Below, piece after piece: positions 13,211 through 14,192 of a DNA stretch of 14,192 nt. The notes under the pieces are model-generated. The model did not search any database, was not told the origin of the DNA, and saw only the letters and a program-made list of their open reading frames with translations. Numbering within the stretch: position 1 is the stretch's first letter; every line of letters begins with the position of its first letter. Source of the DNA: an uncultured Coriobacteriaceae bacterium (GTDB lineage Bacteria > Actinomycetota > Coriobacteriia > Coriobacteriales > QAMH01); assembly GCA_902796975.1 (NCBI GenBank), contig CADBRF010000095.1, positions 1-14,192 on the forward strand. Reading direction: 5' to 3'. Made by a program: the position numbers and the translations under genes.

Positions 13211-13759
13211 CTACATAGTGTGGGTTTCGAACTCCGGGTCATCATGCCAGAGCACCACTCTGCCGGCGGCTCTCGAAGCCGGGACATCGATGACTCGTTG
13301 GTTGGAGGAGCCGCGGAAGCGAAGCGTGATATCGTGGTTTTCCTTCTGGTAGGGGCCATCAACCAGTACATCGATTGTACCAAGGAGCCGATTGGTTACC
13401 TCGGTATGCCTCGGGCTAGTAGAGTCGAGAAGATCCTCGTAGATATCACCCGTATAGCACCATATATTCTTGTCCGGGCATTCACGCTTGACGCGTTCGA
13501 GAAAGTCAACGAGGGCGCGTTGGTTTTGCGGTTCCATGGGCTCGCCGCCCAAAACCGTCAGCCCATCGCAGAAGGGCTTGGAGAGGCTTTCGAGAATCTC
13601 GTCTTCAACCGCTGCAGTGAACACGTCCCCATTGGCAAAATTCCATGTTTCGGGATTGAAGCACTCGTCACAATAATGGGTGCAGCCTGAAACGAAGAGC
13701 GATGTGCGCACACCTTCGCCATCGGCGATATCGCAGAACTTGATTCGCGAGTAATTCAT
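13211..13759 (-). CDS. nrdG: Anaerobic ribonucleotide reductase-activating protein NrdG
   Basis: 182 residues. I chose the ATG at 13759 over the adjoining TTG at 13762, because GAGGG stands upstream. The radical-SAM cluster motif is GCTHYCDECFN at about residues 25-35 (CxxxCxxC), the family signature, preceded by DGEGVRTSLFVSGC. Later GLTVLGGEPMEPQNQ is the typical GGEP loop that binds S-adenosylmethionine. The protein uses a 4Fe-4S cluster to place a glycyl radical on NrdD, which makes deoxyribonucleotides without oxygen. It follows nrdD on the same strand after about 160 bases and is closed by a strong terminator. Length is near the usual 150-200. Confidence 0.95.
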   Translation of the reverse strand: MNYSRIKFCDIADGEGVRTSLFVSGCTHYCDECFNPETWNFANGDVFTAAVEDEILESLSKPFCDGLTVLGGEPMEPQNQRALVDFLERVKRECPDKNIWCYTGDIYEDLLDSTSPRHTEVTNRLLGTIDVLVDGPYQKENHDITLRFRGSSNQRVIDVPASRAAGRVVLWHDDPEFETHTM

Positions 13760-13889
13760 CAAACCCTCTTTTACACGAGATAGCTCATTGCAGCGTAAGA
13801 ATACCGCCCCTCACATCTCTAATGCAAAGAGCTGGCGTTACCAGCATTCTGCCAATCATGTGCCCAGAAAACCGGTTCAGATAGTGTGA

Positions 13890-13911
13890 GGGGGAGGAGA
13901 ACGCCTCCCCC
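13890..13911 (-). terminator. Hairpin between nrdD and nrdG
   Basis: GGGGGAGG (13890-13897) and CCTCCCCC (13904-13911) make an eight-pair GC-rich stem about 10 bases after the nrdD stop. On the minus strand TCACACTATC follows, not a T-run. It may protect the nrdD mRNA end or cut back nrdG expression rather than stop transcription fully. Confidence 0.4.
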
Positions 13912-13921
13912 CCTGCGCATG

Positions 13922-14192
13922 CTAGAGGTGAAGAACGCGGTCCTTGATTTCCTGCGTGCGACCCTGGTTCCAGAACTGGGTTCCGATATAGCCGCAGGTA
14001 CGACGGGCAACGTTCAATGTGCTCTGGTCGCGGTTGCCGCAGTTGGGGCATTCCCACACGAGCTTGCCGTCGTCTTCGACGATCTGAATTTCGCCATCGT
14101 AGCCGCACTTCTGGCAGTAATCGCTCTTGGTGTTGAGCTCGGCATACATGATGTGGCCGTAGATGAACTGCATCACGCGGATGACCGCCTCG
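13922..14192 (-). CDS. nrdD: Anaerobic ribonucleoside-triphosphate reductase NrdD, C-terminal end
   Basis: The frame is open from the window edge (about 90 residues; the start lies beyond 14192) to TAG at 13922. The zinc site is visible as YCQKCGYDG and WECPNCGNRD (two CxxC pairs). The glycyl-radical motif follows as RRTCGYIGTQFWNQGR, in which the glycine after RTCGY-I carries the radical set by NrdG. The end, RTQEIKDRVLHL, is typical of the family. The enzyme reduces ribonucleoside triphosphates to deoxy forms under anaerobic conditions. Confidence 0.95.
   Translation of the reverse strand, partial: EAVIRVMQFIYGHIMYAELNTKSDYCQKCGYDGEIQIVEDDGKLVWECPNCGNRDQSTLNVARRTCGYIGTQFWNQGRTQEIKDRVLHL

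Overview
The window looks like chromosomal DNA of an anaerobic, fairly GC-rich Gram-positive bacterium, most likely an actinobacterium of the Coriobacteriia. This placing is an inference. It rests on the oxygen-independent ribonucleotide reductase pair NrdD/NrdG, a fused FeoA-FeoB ferrous iron transporter, a MOSC protein of the anaerobe type (GDCIFPREGIFA), strong GGAGG ribosome binding sites and the codon bias. No 16S rRNA or other decisive marker is present.

Left part, plus strand (1-6277): the end of a molybdate-binding lipoprotein (modA), a ModB permease carrying an unusual secreted-side N-terminal domain, the ModC ATPase, then a NYN-nuclease/LOTUS protein whose GTG start overlaps the modC stop, and a patatin-like phospholipase. 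modB, modC and the NYN gene are tightly packed and probably co-transcribed. A hairpin after modA may lower read-through from the binding protein into the permease.

Middle (6278-8340): a gene-poor stretch with little intact coding. It opens with a nested, partly palindromic repeat of about 115 bp period (6281-6716). An AT-richer island follows around a tRNA-Leu(CAG) gene. This island holds four copies of a sharply bounded 36-bp hairpin repeat (three identical, one degenerate) that separate small genes and gene pieces: a decayed membrane gene, a 57-residue protein, a 108-codon unknown ORF, a DUF2513-like start cut off at a repeat, and a toxin-tail-like fragment overlapping (TGATG) an immunity-like gene with a frameshift at a T7 run. 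It reads as a graveyard or store of toxin/immunity-type cassettes joined at the repeats, and is the most interesting part of the window.

Right part, minus strand (8360-14192): transcription runs right to left through nrdD (C-terminal end only), nrdG, an acidic/winged-helix/RGG protein with a leader of tandem GGA-loop hairpins, a MOSC protein with its own promoter, and feoAB with a palindromic operator over its promoter. Good intrinsic terminators separate nrdG, the RGG gene and MOSC. Functionally the two sides meet in metal supply for anaerobic metabolism: molybdate import (ModABC), molybdenum cofactor handling (MOSC), iron import (FeoAB) and the iron-sulfur/glycyl-radical reductase (NrdDG).
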